Source of the DNA: Opisthorchis felineus
Lineage: Eukaryota; Platyhelminthes; Trematoda; Opisthorchiida; Opisthorchiidae
Direction: 5' to 3'
Assembly: GCA_004794785.1 (NCBI GenBank)
Contig: SJOL01001912.1
Coordinates: forward strand, 1 to 64,000
DNA: 64,000 nt
Shown here: positions 50,298-62,020 of the stretch, piece after piece
Position numbering within the stretch: the stretch's first letter is position 1
How the letters are laid out: every line of letters starts with the position of its first letter
Made by a program: the position numbers and the translations under genes
The notes under the pieces: model-generated
What the model was told of the DNA's origin: nothing
The model's input: only the letters and a program-made list of their open reading frames with translations
The model's database searches: none

Positions 50298-50472
50298 CTT
50301 TCAGCTGCAGCATCGTTTAAGTGCCTAGCTGCCATGCTGCCCGAAGGAAGCATAAGGGCTGAGATACTGCCAAGTTGCCCAAGCCTGGACAAAAGCAGCC
50401 CGGACGCGGAGGTTGGGATGAAACCACAGACATTCTGCTCGATAAGCCCGGGCCTTAGCCTGTGAAAAACCC
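50298..50472 (-). mobile_element. tRNA-derived SINE copy 2, diverged
   Basis: The minus strand shares the SINE body with copies 1 and 3: CCATGCTGCCCGAAGGAAGC in the plus sense corresponds to CCATGCCATCCGAAGGAAGC in copy 3. The head with the polymerase III boxes is heavily altered, so the left boundary of the element is uncertain. Confidence 0.7.
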
Positions 50473-50519
50473 CGACCTCAAATGCCACCCATGTCTGTGG
50501 AGACCGGTTAAGCCTTGTT

Positions 50520-52520
50520 TTTATAGGGGTCGCTGTCGACGGATTTCACCATACTAGTGGATAGACGAAATGTGTATAATCAATACTAAAACCCTCCACT
50601 ACAAATCACATCACAAAGCCCTGTTCCAATGGTTGCTGGAATCACACCATTAGTTGTACTGAAAAGATAGCAAGGTGAACTGCGTTTAAACACATGCTAC
50701 GAACTACCTTGAAAACAAACATAAAAATGACATAGTTTGCTTCACTTTTACTGTCCATCCTACATCAACCTATAGAAGTTCATAGGTAAAGTTGTGCGTG
50801 TGGGCGATACTTAGGGCGGCCCGGTTTTTCAATTTGATTTGATTGACCTAAGACCAAATATATGTCGTCCGCTTCTTGAATGACGGTTGCGTTCTGTTCT
50901 GGCTTATGTGACGAAAGTATGGGTGGTCCCATGATCTAGTTAAGTAGTGAATACTTAGCAGTTTTGATCACTCCACAGTAGGTGAGCTGTTCTAGGGTAC
51001 GCAGGCGCAGTAGCAATAGCGTGAATGTCAGCAAAGGATAATCGTTTTATCAATCCTGTAAAACACTATGATGAATTAGCCTCTCCCATTACAACACTAC
51101 AATCCAGAGCAGACGGTTACTCACAGGTTTTAGTGAGTGAAGGGTAGGAAATCGTGAGTAGAGAAAGGAGTGTAATCCTAATATCCCTATGCTTCGAGGT
51201 GAAACTTCAGTAAAAAAAAAGCTGGACTACGTGCTAAACACCAGCTGCAGACAACACCCATCAAAGCGGTTCCTTCGTGTAGTTAGCACACTCCAGAGAG
51301 GATTCAAGCTCCCATTTTTATCAGTATCAGATACTCCCAAATCAATTAAAACCGTGTTCAGCCACTCTACTGGTTTTCATCTATTGTGGACCTGTGCACA
51401 TATATTAGGAAATGTAGCCTGGACCCCGGGGTGCTTTTGGGGTTTGACTCTTCACTTACGTAAGCTTATCTCGTGCATGGTCGATTTTCCACCCATCCTG
51501 CCTTTCTCAACCGTTTCTTTGCATCCACAACGAATGCGCACGCAGAGGTCAACCAGGTAACCGGGGCTCTTCTGTAACTCGCCCAGGGCGTCTCTTCAGT
51601 GGACTGCAGTCCGTTCCAGCTGGGATGACACGTTGCCCTGCACTGAGTCTCAGCTTGCTTCGTGCCACAGTGCATTGTCTGGTATTCTGTCTGACTACAC
51701 GAACGCCTACGAGTGAGTCTCACTTACCATGACCTGATTGTGCCTTTCGAACTGGTACCGTTAACTCTGGGATTGGCATATCATATTTGATATTCGGTAT
51801 CTATCGTCTAAGCGTAACCCAATGATGTGCTCGATGAACTGTATAACAACGGAAAAGTAACCCTCTAAGTCAAATACATTCACAGTCTGTACCGCATTGT
51901 TTGATGCTTCCTAGACGATGAGGGACTCCTAGCTTTATTAAATCTTTCAGCGCCTGGAAGGACTTGCCTAATCCAATTGAGTGCAAATATTCTCACTGTC
52001 CAGCGGCTTCAAGTATTGTTGTAAGTTTTCAGTATGGCAAGTTATTCCATTTAATTTTCACTGTAATTCCAAGTTTAATTTTTACTAACCATTCGATCTG
52101 CGCGAGTTAGCCCGTACGATGCTCTGATTCATTTTTAAAGCTTATGATGTCGCATTGCTCAGAAATCACCCTCCTTACATGTTGAGATATTTGACAAATT
52201 TCCTAGTTGCAGTTGCCACCACGTCCCACTAGAAAGATATACACGAAATAACGAGATCTCTATCAAACTCGCTTCTCCAAGGAAAATAACAGCATCCGAC
52301 ATAAAACTCGACCGACTCTCAGCAAAAATCTTAACGATGAAGAGGTATTTCCCAGAAGCATACTACATAGTGGACGAAACTTACCCCAGCAGATGACATC
52401 TTCAGGTAATCCAGTATGACTGCAGCCCACTAATATGAGAAATAACAGGAGACAATTCAACCTACCATCCCAGAAATAATGGAAGTTTAATATGCTGGGT
52501 TCTGAGATAATTTGTGGTTA
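50520..52520. other. No gene recognised
   Basis: A 123-codon plus frame (51189-51560) and an 85-codon minus frame (51466-51723) overlap. No motif was seen. A minus-strand segment at 52460-52370 encodes a hydrophobic run, LNCLLLFLILVGCSHTG, followed by a GTAAGT donor at about 52384. It has no nearby ATG, so a signal-peptide exon is only a guess. Confidence 0.35.
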
Positions 52521-52566
52521 AAATGTATCAAACATTGACTGGGTTCGTGCACCGTACAGAAATATT

Positions 52567-52688
52567 TTAATCAATAAATGCATGCAAAATGAAACCGTGA
52601 ATGAAATGATTCAATGAAGACCCACATATGCATTCTTCGTAAGACAAGTCGTCAGTTGTCTGAACTTCCAAAATCATTTCTGAGCAAG
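52567..52688 (-). CDS. Exon-like segment in arm A, unknown family (open copy)
   Basis: In the minus sense the acceptor TTCTTGTTCCAG leads into CSEMILEVQTTDDLSYEEC and stays open to a stop at 52567. The arm B copy (59889 onward, plus strand) has a matching acceptor at the same phase and YSEMAIEVQTTDEFS, then a TAA where this copy has TAC. Differences fall largely on third positions (GTT/GTC, GAC/GAT, GAA/GAG, TTG/TTA, AAT/AAC), which argues that the segment was coding after the duplication. The protein family is not recognised. Confidence 0.45.
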
Positions 52689-53393
52689 CTGGAACAAGAA
52701 TATTGTGAATACGGATGCATCGAAGCTCACCGGAGGTAAGTAGAACAGACAGATAAAACAGTTGCCACATTTGTAAGTTTCCAGTAGATAGGCGTGCTAA
52801 TGTCATCTGCAGTTATATATGGACTATGGTCGACCAACCATCGGTACACAAACCGCCTAATCTATTCTCCATCCGTTTAAATCTGTTGGCTTTAACTATG
52901 CAATCCATTTTCACCAATGTCAGTATCGAACAACGATAGTCTGTGAGGGGGCGACAGTTTGAAACTGGGCAACAAGACATCAGTAAACATGTGTTTCGTA
53001 TCGGGGATTTGTGGGCGTAATTAGCATCTATATGAGATCAACTAGGTGCGTAGTTCGAAGTCATCACATGGCCTTGTTAGGCAATCTCGATCATCCGATG
53101 GAAAACTATAAGAAATGTACCTCATATTTACACTCGAGTAAAGTGGTGGATTGCAGTTTTTGCTAGTTATCCTAGACCGTGTTCAACAAGTGACCGAACC
53201 TCAGTCATTGCGACTGTCATTCACTTCAAAAGACATTACTGCAATTGTTGTTCCATGTCAAAGTGGGAATTCACTACACACAGGTTTTTCTGTTGGTGGC
53301 ATATTCATTTGACTGCTCTACATGTTAGGTAACAAACGATCTGTTAGTAGTGTGAGGAGATTTGAGAATTTTAATGGAGATTTCTTTGTGCTG

Positions 53394-53665
53394 AAAAGCT
53401 GAGAAGCGCTGTACAGCTGCTTCATCCTTATTGATAATCAGCAGCATTGACTGATTTGGATCCCATGATTGTAGGATGAGGGCGCTATATCCTGTCTAAG
53501 TGCGAACTAATCACTCTGCTGATCGGGTGCTCATGGCAGAACGGTTAAGTGTTCGAACTATCAGCCAGGAAATCATGCGTTCAAGACTCTGTGGGGTGTC
53601 GTGATATGCGCTGTTAATGATTCTCAATAATCATGAAACTGCTGTGAAGCGCTTCTCAGCTTTTT
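53394..53665 (+). mobile_element. Fold-back element with tRNA-like core, copy 1 (arm A)
   Basis: The left end AAAAGCTGAGAAGCGCTGTA and the reverse complement of the right end AAAAAGCTGAGAAGCGCTTC form an imperfect inverted repeat of about 30 bases, with weaker pairing continuing inward. In the middle, TGGCAGAACGG (53534-53544) resembles a polymerase III A box and GCGTTCAAGACTC (53577-53589) a B box, about 40 bases apart and flanked by tRNA-Ser-like sequence. No clear target duplication was found. The structure mixes a MITE-like shape with a SINE-like core. The family is not recognised. Confidence 0.65.
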
Positions 53666-53815
53666 AGGAATAGCGGACAAAGTTTCACCGAGAATTGTTT
53701 TTGAAAATCTACGTGGTGGGATGTATATTCATTCAAAGTTACCTCCCAGCCGCACCGACTTCCTGAGTGAATCCGAGTATTTAGTAAACTAGGTAACTAT
53801 TCCGCTCAGTGTCAT

Positions 53816-56800
53816 CGCGATGAATTCATTTCGGACGCTCTCCCCGGTCGTAAACCATGTAACACAACACTAGGCATAACACGCAATGCAATGCAGGTTA
53901 CAACATTTGCGTACTTCTAAATCAAACTGATTGATGAATAAAACCAAGTCATTTTCAGGGTAGACTTCAGGTCATTCCGAGCGCAGAGGACACAAAACGA
54001 TTAATTAATGTGGTCTCAAGCAATTTAAGTCTATGTCCCTGCATGCTTTGCAGAGGATAGTAAGGGGACTTCAGTATAGTACACCGCTACGTAGCGACTC
54101 CAGTCATCTCCTGAAAATTTGACGCACCTATTTGCACACATCAGCGATTGAAGGTTTATCTGGCATCGTACATGCCAGCACTTTAGCAAATGGTTCATTT
54201 ATTGTCAGTCATGATTTCCGTGCTCCCCTGTTCCAGCTGTAGCCTCCTCGGAACATACACACATAATATTTTTGATGGTTCCTAAAGGGTGGATTACACT
54301 GAGGTATTTGTAGCTGGTGAATTCGTAAGACTAGGCTTCCTTTAAGCTTTATTCTTCAAAGCTTTCTTGTGATATTTCGAGGGATGGATACTTGTCCGTT
54401 CTGATTAATTTGCAAAACGTTGCTCGGGGAGATTTGGCATTGTCAGTAAGTCCCCGAAGCGAGTGATATTTCTGAATAATATACAAATGTTACAAGTTCT
54501 CTTTTTAGATAACACTTCCAGGCACAATCGGTCAAGAAAATTACTTTAGTCTGTATTTTCGTTGACTGAGGAGCTAGCTTGAACAAAGACTGAAAGTTGT
54601 CCTCCGTTTCGACGTCATTCAATCCACCGCATATGATCCGGAGTGGACGTTTCTGGATGCCGTCGGCCGTACAGCGGTTTGTTCTCCGTTTATTTGAGAA
54701 GCGCTAGGCGCTCAGCCCAGGTGATTAATCATTTTGTGTGAGCCGTAGATGTTGGTGTTGTAGGACCAGAATTAGGGGAATTCAAACGGGAACAGTGTGG
54801 GCGTAGTTTTCAGAAATTCTGTGACTTCTGTATAATGTCATAATCAAGATTACTGAAGCCATAATTAATCATACTTATTCGTCTTATCCTGGTGTGAGTT
54901 GGTTTGGCGAAATATCATTACGCGCCTCGAGTCACTTTTATGTTAGGGACAAATGGCCAAGCTGGATGTTTCCATTGTCAACCATTGGTGTGCTCCAAAT
55001 GCACATCTTCTCTAACCATCGGTCCGAAACTATTTCAGCTCGGTAGAATATTTTACAGCCCCTTACAATATATGAGTGATCCAACTGCTAACATTGATTG
55101 GTATTTTTCAAATCAGATTTGTGATGATGTAGTCCAGACAGAGCACGTCGAATACCACTGTCTTAGATTTCAAAACCGATTTATTTTGACCTTCAAAACT
55201 GTACGAAGTGCCAGATGTGACAGCTCAACGTGAAACGATGCACATGCACTTTTGTACAACGATGCTATTCTGGTGGTGCTGCTCTGAAACAAGTGAGACT
55301 GGACCATGTGAATGAGAACCTGAACCACTGTTAGTTTTCAGCTAACAAAGTCGCTCGTCACGACAGATATATCAAAATATGAAAGGTCAATTAAAGTGGC
55401 AGGAATTACCGGAAAGGTCAGGTCAGTTTTTCACTTCGAAGAGTACAAGTTCTGGCCACGAGGTAAGTGGACGCCTGCGGGCTCAAGCAGACGAAGAGAA
55501 GACGGAGACTGGCAACATTTCCTTGGCATGCATAAATGCAAGCAGAACTGCCACACGCTGTTTCGTCTCTCGAAAAGGAAGTGTGAACGGCGGGCCGGAT
55601 TGCTGTGGGGCAGTTCGAAGAAACAGAGACTTACCTCGACATTCTTTGCGGAGTTTGAAGTGGATTTAGCTACACTTTCAAACATTCATGTAAATATGTG
55701 TATGTTTGCACTTCTCATTCATCAGCTGTATTTCATTGCATCTATAAATGTGACTGCACCTTTCTGACCTTGCAAAATCTCTTCTCGACCTTCTTCTGTT
55801 TTTCGGACCCAGTTATGTTCCACCTCTGCACCGTTGACGCAGTTCGGAAAGTTAGTATAAAACACAAACTATTCAACTTGATTGAGCCCTTTCGATCATA
55901 CTGACATTTCTGAAATAAAGTTCTATGCAATTTTAAAGCACAAAAATCGCTCTGGAAAACTTGCAAGCAATCCCCCATTACTGCTAACGAAAACTTGCAT
56001 ATAACTGTGCTGCCTTGCTCCAACGATATTGCAAAGATGGAGTGGTCCAGATCATCCCAAAATATATTATTCCTGAAGAACACTTTGATACGAGTCCGTG
56101 TGACTGAACATGCAAGCAAACAGCACACTGTATGCGGCGATTGTCAGTAAGAGTTCACTGAAACACCAGAGTTGACCAAGTGATTAAGACCCCAAAAACA
56201 AAGACCATCTCTGGAAACATACCTACCGCTATCATCCATAAGGCTCTTTGCACAGGTGGCAAGTAGAACGCCAACACTCAACAAGGTAGTACTCAACAAA
56301 ACCCACGTAAGAACACTGTTAGAAGCTTGTGAATGATCTGAATGTAATTCGTTTTGCACAAACAACACTGAATATACGCGGACTGCTTCTCTTCTACTGA
56401 GAACTTGGGGATTTGACTGAAGATATGCATCTTATTCGGAAGACTTTCGCAGTTCCCTTGAAACAAAATGGAATGGATGATATAGACCTGGCTAGGAGAT
56501 AGGGTTATGTGGAATCTGAAATAGGTCTGTCGGTTAAGGGTTTGTTCACTAAACATCTGTGTACAGCAAGCAAAACCACAAGTGGTTGGCGCAAAATCGA
56601 ATGTCACTGGGTACACGCCACTCGTACAGATAATTTTAGGAGGGTCTAAATCGGCTGACAAACAAGAAGGTTTGAGTGCTCTCATTTGGCCAAAGCACCG
56701 AAACTAGCATCAGGTTTTTTTGCACAATGCCCTGGCCTCATGCGTCAGTTCCTCCATCCTCCGGCAGGATATCACTTATTCCCAGGATAAATTACCTTAA

Positions 56801-57775
56801 CAATGTTCAACGGGCTTCTCTATCAGGTGCGAGCTTCGTAAAGTACTGAATACAAAGCTTCAGTTGATCAAACTCATCTAAAACTGTTACAACAGCGGGA
56901 TTTAGGTCGTTGTCGATTTCTAAGTCCTGTTTTCCAATGACCGTGCGTGAGTCGGTCATTCGTTTTACACAGCCTATCAAGCATATTTAGCCTCAAGGCG
57001 CACTCAATTCCATTTATCTTGGATCGCTTGAGGACATTGATGTACGGACCCAATCAAACCACCCAGTTCAAAGTAGCTTACACAAGCACTGTGTGTGAAA
57101 ATTTTTCAGGCATTCCAGTGTGCTGCCGGCATATCGCTAATGATTCTCTGCTGCACATCTTTGACGACGATACTACACTGCACTGCTACCCTGTTGTCCA
57201 CATACAAGTTGGAGTTTATACAGATACAGAATGCAACGCTTGCCTTGACAACACCAGACTATATTTATCTTAATTATCAGTCATCAAGTCCGTAGACTGG
57301 GTGGTGTCAGGATAGCAGGGGTTTTCACAGCACAAAATGCCGTGGCCATTAACATGGCGACCGATTTCTGTTGTACTAACCCCTGGACAGGTTGATGAAA
57401 GCCAAGTATTTTATGAGCGTTTCTATCTAGACCAGAGCAGTACGATAAAACGGCAACCACCATGATTATTCGTTCCATTTCTACATTCTAATGCACACAT
57501 AAAGCACAGGTATCCGCAGAAAGCACCATGTGGATCTTCGATCCGTGGAGCACTGTTCTGGCCATGAAGCGTCCCCAGTTGAAGAGTTAGCAATCAAGAC
57601 AGTAACGGATGGACGTGACATCTTCAAAATACTGCCAGTAGCCAGGTACAAAATGAGCAGAATGAACGAATGCAGAATGCATCTTCAATTCACTTTTGTG
57701 CCAGTTTCGTACTTGGAGGGATGGTATCACAGTTACGTACCTGTGACTTAAACTCGAGGTGACGAAAGCTGATCA
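53816..57775. other. Spacer between the inverted arms, no gene recognised
   Basis: Frames include 54904-55233 plus (109 codons), 55396-55767 plus (123 codons, with a GTAAGT at about 55463 that could be a splice donor), 55742-56128 minus and 56293-56685 minus. None has a named motif. The cysteine-rich stretch at 56947-57273 plus is also unassigned. Confidence 0.4.
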
Positions 57776-57893
57776 CATGGACAACTTTTCCGAGACAACC
57801 AAGATTTCGAGAGTAGTCCAAAGCATCTCCCGATTTATGGAATCAAACGCTTTCTTGAAATTCACGAATAAGACTAACAGTGGTTAGTTCCGT
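57776..57893 (-). pseudogene. Non-LTR reverse transcriptase fragment
   Basis: The minus strand encodes FVNFKKAFDSINREMLWTT, closely resembling motif A of LINE reverse transcriptases (F-x-D-F-K-K-A-F-D-S). The first catalytic Asp is changed to Asn (codon AAT-type), a stop lies just upstream in frame, and the downstream YADD box is not found. It is a short dead remnant. Confidence 0.55.
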
Positions 57894-58729
57894 AACCGGT
57901 ATTCCTCCTTAAAACCAAGAGAAATTACAGGTGGTGCTAATACTTATCCGCTCAATAAGCCCGAGAAAGTAAACTGAATAATAGGCCTAATCGTTTTTGT
58001 TATCACAACAAACTTGGGTTAAGGCAACCACCAAACCTGGTACTACTCAGCTGCTGCTCAAGCGGCTATGATAAATTAACTACCGCTCGATTTGGGGCCC
58101 AAAAACTGCAGTTTTCATTATTCAGTCATCCAGTCACATCCGCAAGGAACGACCTAACGTTCACCACAACTATATTTTAACAAAGAGCTAATGACTGAAT
58201 AGCGAGGCGAACTAGCAAAGCAGGTCAAAAGCTATTCTCGGAGAAAGCCTCTTCCATGTGTGCGTGACCGGGAGAAATATCACATGCATTTGCCAGTGTT
58301 AAGTCGTATGTGACCATTCTTTGATATTCACTTCTATCGGGCTATCCAACTTTCATTCCAGTGTGTTCTATTCTACGTGAACTTTACTGGAGTCACACCT
58401 GCAGCAATGTAATTCAACCATTTTCTGAGTCCATGATTTTACTGTTAAGTGTCTGTCCCAGTGGGTCCAACGATCCACTTATATCCGCCCCAGCGCACTG
58501 TATGTTTTTCGCAGACGACATCCTCACTCCATTCCTCCACAGCCATCTGTATACTTAGTATAGCTGTGACCTCGAGCAGAATAGTTGCATTATTTACTGA
58601 AAAGTCGGATTCACTCAGGAAATCGGCGCGGTTGGGCCGTAGCCTAGGAGGGATATTCGTTTCAGCCATGCAAAACACGTTGCTTTCCGGTGAAGATTTT
58701 GTCCTCCATTAGAAGTAAAATCTAAGGCG

Positions 58730-59000
58730 AAAAGCTGAGAAGCGTTGCACAGCTGTTTCATGATTATTGGAAATTATTAACAGCGCATATCACAACCCCC
58801 CATAGAGTCTTGAACGCATGATTTCTTGGCTGACAGTTTGAACACTTAACCGTTCGGCCACAAGCGGTCGATCAGCAGTGTGATTAGTTCGCAATTAGAC
58901 AGGATATAGCGCCCTCATCCTACAATCATGGGATCCAAATCAGTCAATGCTGATGATTATCAATAAGGATGAAACAGCTGTACAGCGCTTCTCGGCTTTT
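58730..59000 (-). mobile_element. Fold-back element with tRNA-like core, copy 2 (arm B)
   Basis: This is the same element as at 53394-53665, inverted with its arm. In the minus sense the A box reads TGGCCGAACGG, close to the tRNA consensus, and the B box GCGTTCAAGACTC is identical to copy 1. The terminal repeats AAAAGCTGAGAAGCG are present at both ends with one or two changes. Because both arms carry it at the same place, it inserted before the duplication. Confidence 0.65.
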
Positions 59001-59550
59001 CAGCATAGAGTACCTTCACTTGCGGGACGACATCTCCACTAAAATACCCAAATCTCCTCACACTACCAACAGATCGTTTGCTACCTAACATGAATAAATA
59101 CTGCTGACGTAGTAACCGGAGTGTAGTGACGATCCAATTTTGCATGGTCTTACAAGTGTAACCATGTCTTGTGGACTGTATGACGGTTGAACTGACTGGG
59201 ATATAGTCATGCGTACAACACTTCCATGGATCACTAACAAGAGCACCATTTTAATCCACTGTAAACGTGAAGTATATTTCTCATATTTTTCGATCCAATG
59301 CTCGTGATTGTCTAACTAGGCCATGTGATGAATTTGAACTATGCACCTAGTTGATGCACGAAGATGCTAATTACGTCCAGAAATCGCTCATGCTAAACAC
59401 ACGTTCATCGCTGTCTTGTTGCGCAAATTCACTCTATCGCCCCCTTAGTCTAGCCTTGTTCGGAACTGACACTGATGAAAAATAGATTGCATATTCAATG
59501 CCAACAAGCGCAAACGAATGCAAAACTGGTTACCTGGTTTGCGTACCGAT

Positions 59551-59737
59551 AATTTGTTCAGCTGTGACACTCTTTCGGTGTCTAGCTGCCATGCCATCCG
59601 AAGGAAGCATGAGGGCTGGGATACTGCCAGGTTGCCTAAGCCTAGACAGGGGAAGGCGAGATGCAGAGGTCGGGTTCGAACCACGGACCTTCCGGTCAGT
59701 AAATTCGCGTTTCAACCACTGAGCCATCTCGCCCCGA
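59551..59737 (-). mobile_element. tRNA-derived SINE copy 3, best preserved
   Basis: In the minus sense the head GGCGAGATGGCTCAGTGG matches an A box and GTGGTTCGAACCC a B box. The body ends GTGTCACAGCTGAAC. It is flanked by GATAATTTG on the left and GATGATTGG on the right; arm A has a single GATGGTTGG (reverse complement of about 52834-52842) at the matching site, so the flanks are an imperfect 7-8 base target duplication. The frame MAQWLKREFTDRKVRGSNP is a by-product of the SINE. Confidence 0.82.
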
Positions 59738-59888
59738 TGATTGGTCGACCATAATCCATTTAACGGCAGATCACATGAGCAGCCTTATCTACTGAAAAAG
59801 TAAACAATATGGCAATTGTTTTATCTTTCTGTTCTTTTTACCTCCGGTGAGCGTCCAAGAACTTGAGTTCAAAATATTCTTCTTTCAG

Positions 59889-60010
59889 GTTATTCAGAAA
59901 TGGCTATCGAAGTCCAGACAACTGATGAGTTTTCTTAAGAGGAATGGAAACGTGAGTCTTCATTAAACGCTTCTCCAAAGGATCTTATTCACCGTTTAAT
60001 TTTTCGTGTA
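59889..60010 (+). pseudogene. Exon-like segment in arm B, paralogue of 52688-52567 with a stop
   Basis: The acceptor TTCTTCTTTCAG leads into YSEMAIEVQTTDEFS followed by TAA, then EEWKRESSLN still aligning with arm A. The nonsense codon and divergence after it suggest loss of function in this copy. Confidence 0.45.
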
Positions 60011-60889
60011 TTTATTAACCATATTATTTCTGTATGGCGTATGGACCCAATCGACGTTTGTTGCATTTTAAGAGGAAGTGTCATTCTGACGAGTGACAAC
60101 CACGAATGAGCATAATTTAAATGAAAATGTACATTAAGCAAACTATTTGAAGAAATCTTATTAAGGTGCTGTGACTTTAGCGAAAACCTTTTGTTCTTTA
60201 ATGTTACCAATAATGGTCTCATTCGCGTAGACGCTTGCTCCGGGTACTGTACGGTTTTAAGTGATTTATATGCGTCCAATGATCAGCGGCTTGTCGGACC
60301 CAAGCTGACGTGTTCAAAATATCATGTACGTAGTCACGGAGAGCGAGTGTCCTTCACTTCAGCGGTCCAGCGCGGAACACAGCCAGATAGTAACGCATGA
60401 TGCAACTCAGTGTGGGGACAACACTTCAGTCAACAGCACTTCAATCCACTTGGGAGACGCTCTGTTCAGGTTACAGGTGAGCGTCACTTAGTTCGTTGAC
60501 CTCTGAGTGAGCAGTCGTTCCGGCAGCATAGGAAAGGATGGGAAAGTTGAGATAAGTACACATAAGTCAAGAGATAGCGACTCCAACAAAAACAAAGCCT
60601 AAACGGTATCTTCATAAATTTCAACGGCATTTGAGCTCGGGGCAGTTCACTGGTTAAGGCAAACGCAAAGTTATTGATTAGACCAAGCCGGTGTTTGACT
60701 AACAAACTAATCCGTTTACGCACACCAGTTGTTGAGGGCTTATGTTCGGTGTTTTTGGCTCATAGTCTATTCAGTATCAGTCGTCATGTGCCAGTAGACA
60801 TCTACCTAGCTTGTAACTGAGACCTTTTGGGATGACAATTACTATTCGTAGGTTTCAAGCAGTACATTTTTTCTCTCCAAAACATTTAA

Positions 60890-60971
60890 CTACAGGGTGC
60901 ACTTATAAGTCCCAATGTCCACCTGCAATGATTCTGCTATTTCCTGTAACATAAATACCAGACTTGATTTC
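60890..60971 (-). CDS. Possible terminal exon in arm B, unknown family
   Basis: After the acceptor GGTGCATAG the frame runs KSSLVFMLQEIAESLQVD and ends TYKCTL with TAG, paralogous to 46304-46387. The exon start differs by two bases between copies, so at least one acceptor assignment may be off. Function is unknown. Confidence 0.4.
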
Positions 60972-61866
60972 CTATGCACCGCTGATATTATTTCGTTCAT
61001 TCTGTTATACCATTTAGCACGTTTTTTGTTGTTATACGTATTTGCGGGTTCTTGGCAACTTGCCAATTTCGCTCTGTCTGTAGCTAAATGCATAGTAAAA
61101 TACGGAATAACCGGTGAGTTCTCAAACAAGTTTTTATTTTATTATAAATGACTCCACCCAAGCTGGGAAACCTGGTCTTGTTATATTTTCTATGGGTCTT
61201 TCAGCACTATTCATCATAAATGTTTCTCAGAAACAGCGTTCTCTTTAGGAAAATATATTAGGGCGTCGTTTGCACTGTTAAACACGGGAATGGACTCAAC
61301 TTTAAACTGCTTCCCAAGGTTTGAGGAGGAATAGCTTCAACCCGCACGATTAAAACCCTGTTGAGTCGAGTAATTTTGTAAATGCTTGAATCAATTAATT
61401 CAAGGTATTGGATCAACTGGTCCAGTTCTCTCTAATGATGCCCGATCGGACCGGATGAAACCTTCAAGTATTGCCAATCGCGACCAGCGATGAACAGCAT
61501 TTTGTGGATGCATCATCGGCCAAGATTATTTCAAGTACCACTTTCGTGAACAGCCGAAAGCTTTCGGTTATGGTACCCTTAGATGCATATTAGAAACACA
61601 TGCGTGACAGAGGACACTCAAAACTTCCGTGATATAAATGACGGCTTAAAGGCAAACCAGAAAAACGAATCAGTATCGTCCAGATGGATATAGCCATCTA
61701 AGACGACACCCCTAGGCAAGATTTTGAAATTTGTGCATATGGCGAGATAAAAGTGAGTTACTGATGTCCCGATAACTGAATCATTTTGACATACAAGTAG
61801 TATCGTGTTTACTTATTACATTATCGAAAACGACATGTTAAACAAGTTGTAGTATGTAAATTTTAA

Positions 61867-62020
61867 TTAAAATACCAGTGTACTAAGACTATTACAATCA
61901 TCATCAACTGAATTCAAATACGGATCGTTGTTTGCCATATCGCCTGGGACGTTCATTTTATTCGAACTTGATTGGGAATCTCTGGAGCTGGTCTGTACTT
62001 CACCATTTGCTGTACTTGGT
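61867..62020 (-). CDS. Candidate terminal exon in arm B, polar tail, unknown family
   Basis: The acceptor GGTTTGCTACAG is followed by a 154-base open segment ending NSLSTLVF and TAA. It is rich in Ser, Asn and Asp (DSQSSSNKMN, then ANNDPYLNSVDDDCN) and has no membrane segment; NDPYLN could be a Tyr-based docking motif, but this is speculation. The arm A paralogue (45221-45400) keeps the acceptor and most residues but is frameshifted. Conservation of frame, acceptor and residues supports a real exon. The upstream exon was not found. Confidence 0.45.

Larger units (their letters stand above)
44783..53815 (+). repeat. Arm A of a large inverted duplication
   Basis: Read forward, this arm matches the reverse complement of 58565-62270 in colinear blocks at about 70-80% identity. 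The blocks are: 44783-44930 with 62270-62120; 45221-45400 with 62020-61865; 45470-45620 with 61810-61640; 45740-45890 with 61500-61310; 46020-46600 with 61260-60700; 52540-53390 with 60070-59001; 53394-53665 with 59000-58730; 53666-53815 with 58729-58565. About 5.9 kb (46600-52540) is present only in this arm. Matches include exon-like segments and splice acceptors, so this is an old duplicate of gene-bearing DNA or two opposed copies of a long dispersed repeat. Confidence 0.75.

Noticed and set aside
58361..58558. FADDIL in a plus-strand frame, resembling the reverse transcriptase catalytic box
   Set aside because: No other reverse transcriptase motif lies in this frame, and the arm homology suggests the minus strand was the coding one near 58590-58680.
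58942..58968. Hammerhead-ribozyme-like CTGATGA ... GAAAC in the fold-back element of arm B
   Set aside because: The bases between do not form a stem II that closes next to GAAA, and arm A has CTGATTA instead, so the core is not conserved.
59926..59952. Second CTGATGAG ... GAAAC pattern
   Set aside because: It lies in a paralogous coding segment, and the stem between the motifs does not pair next to GAAA.
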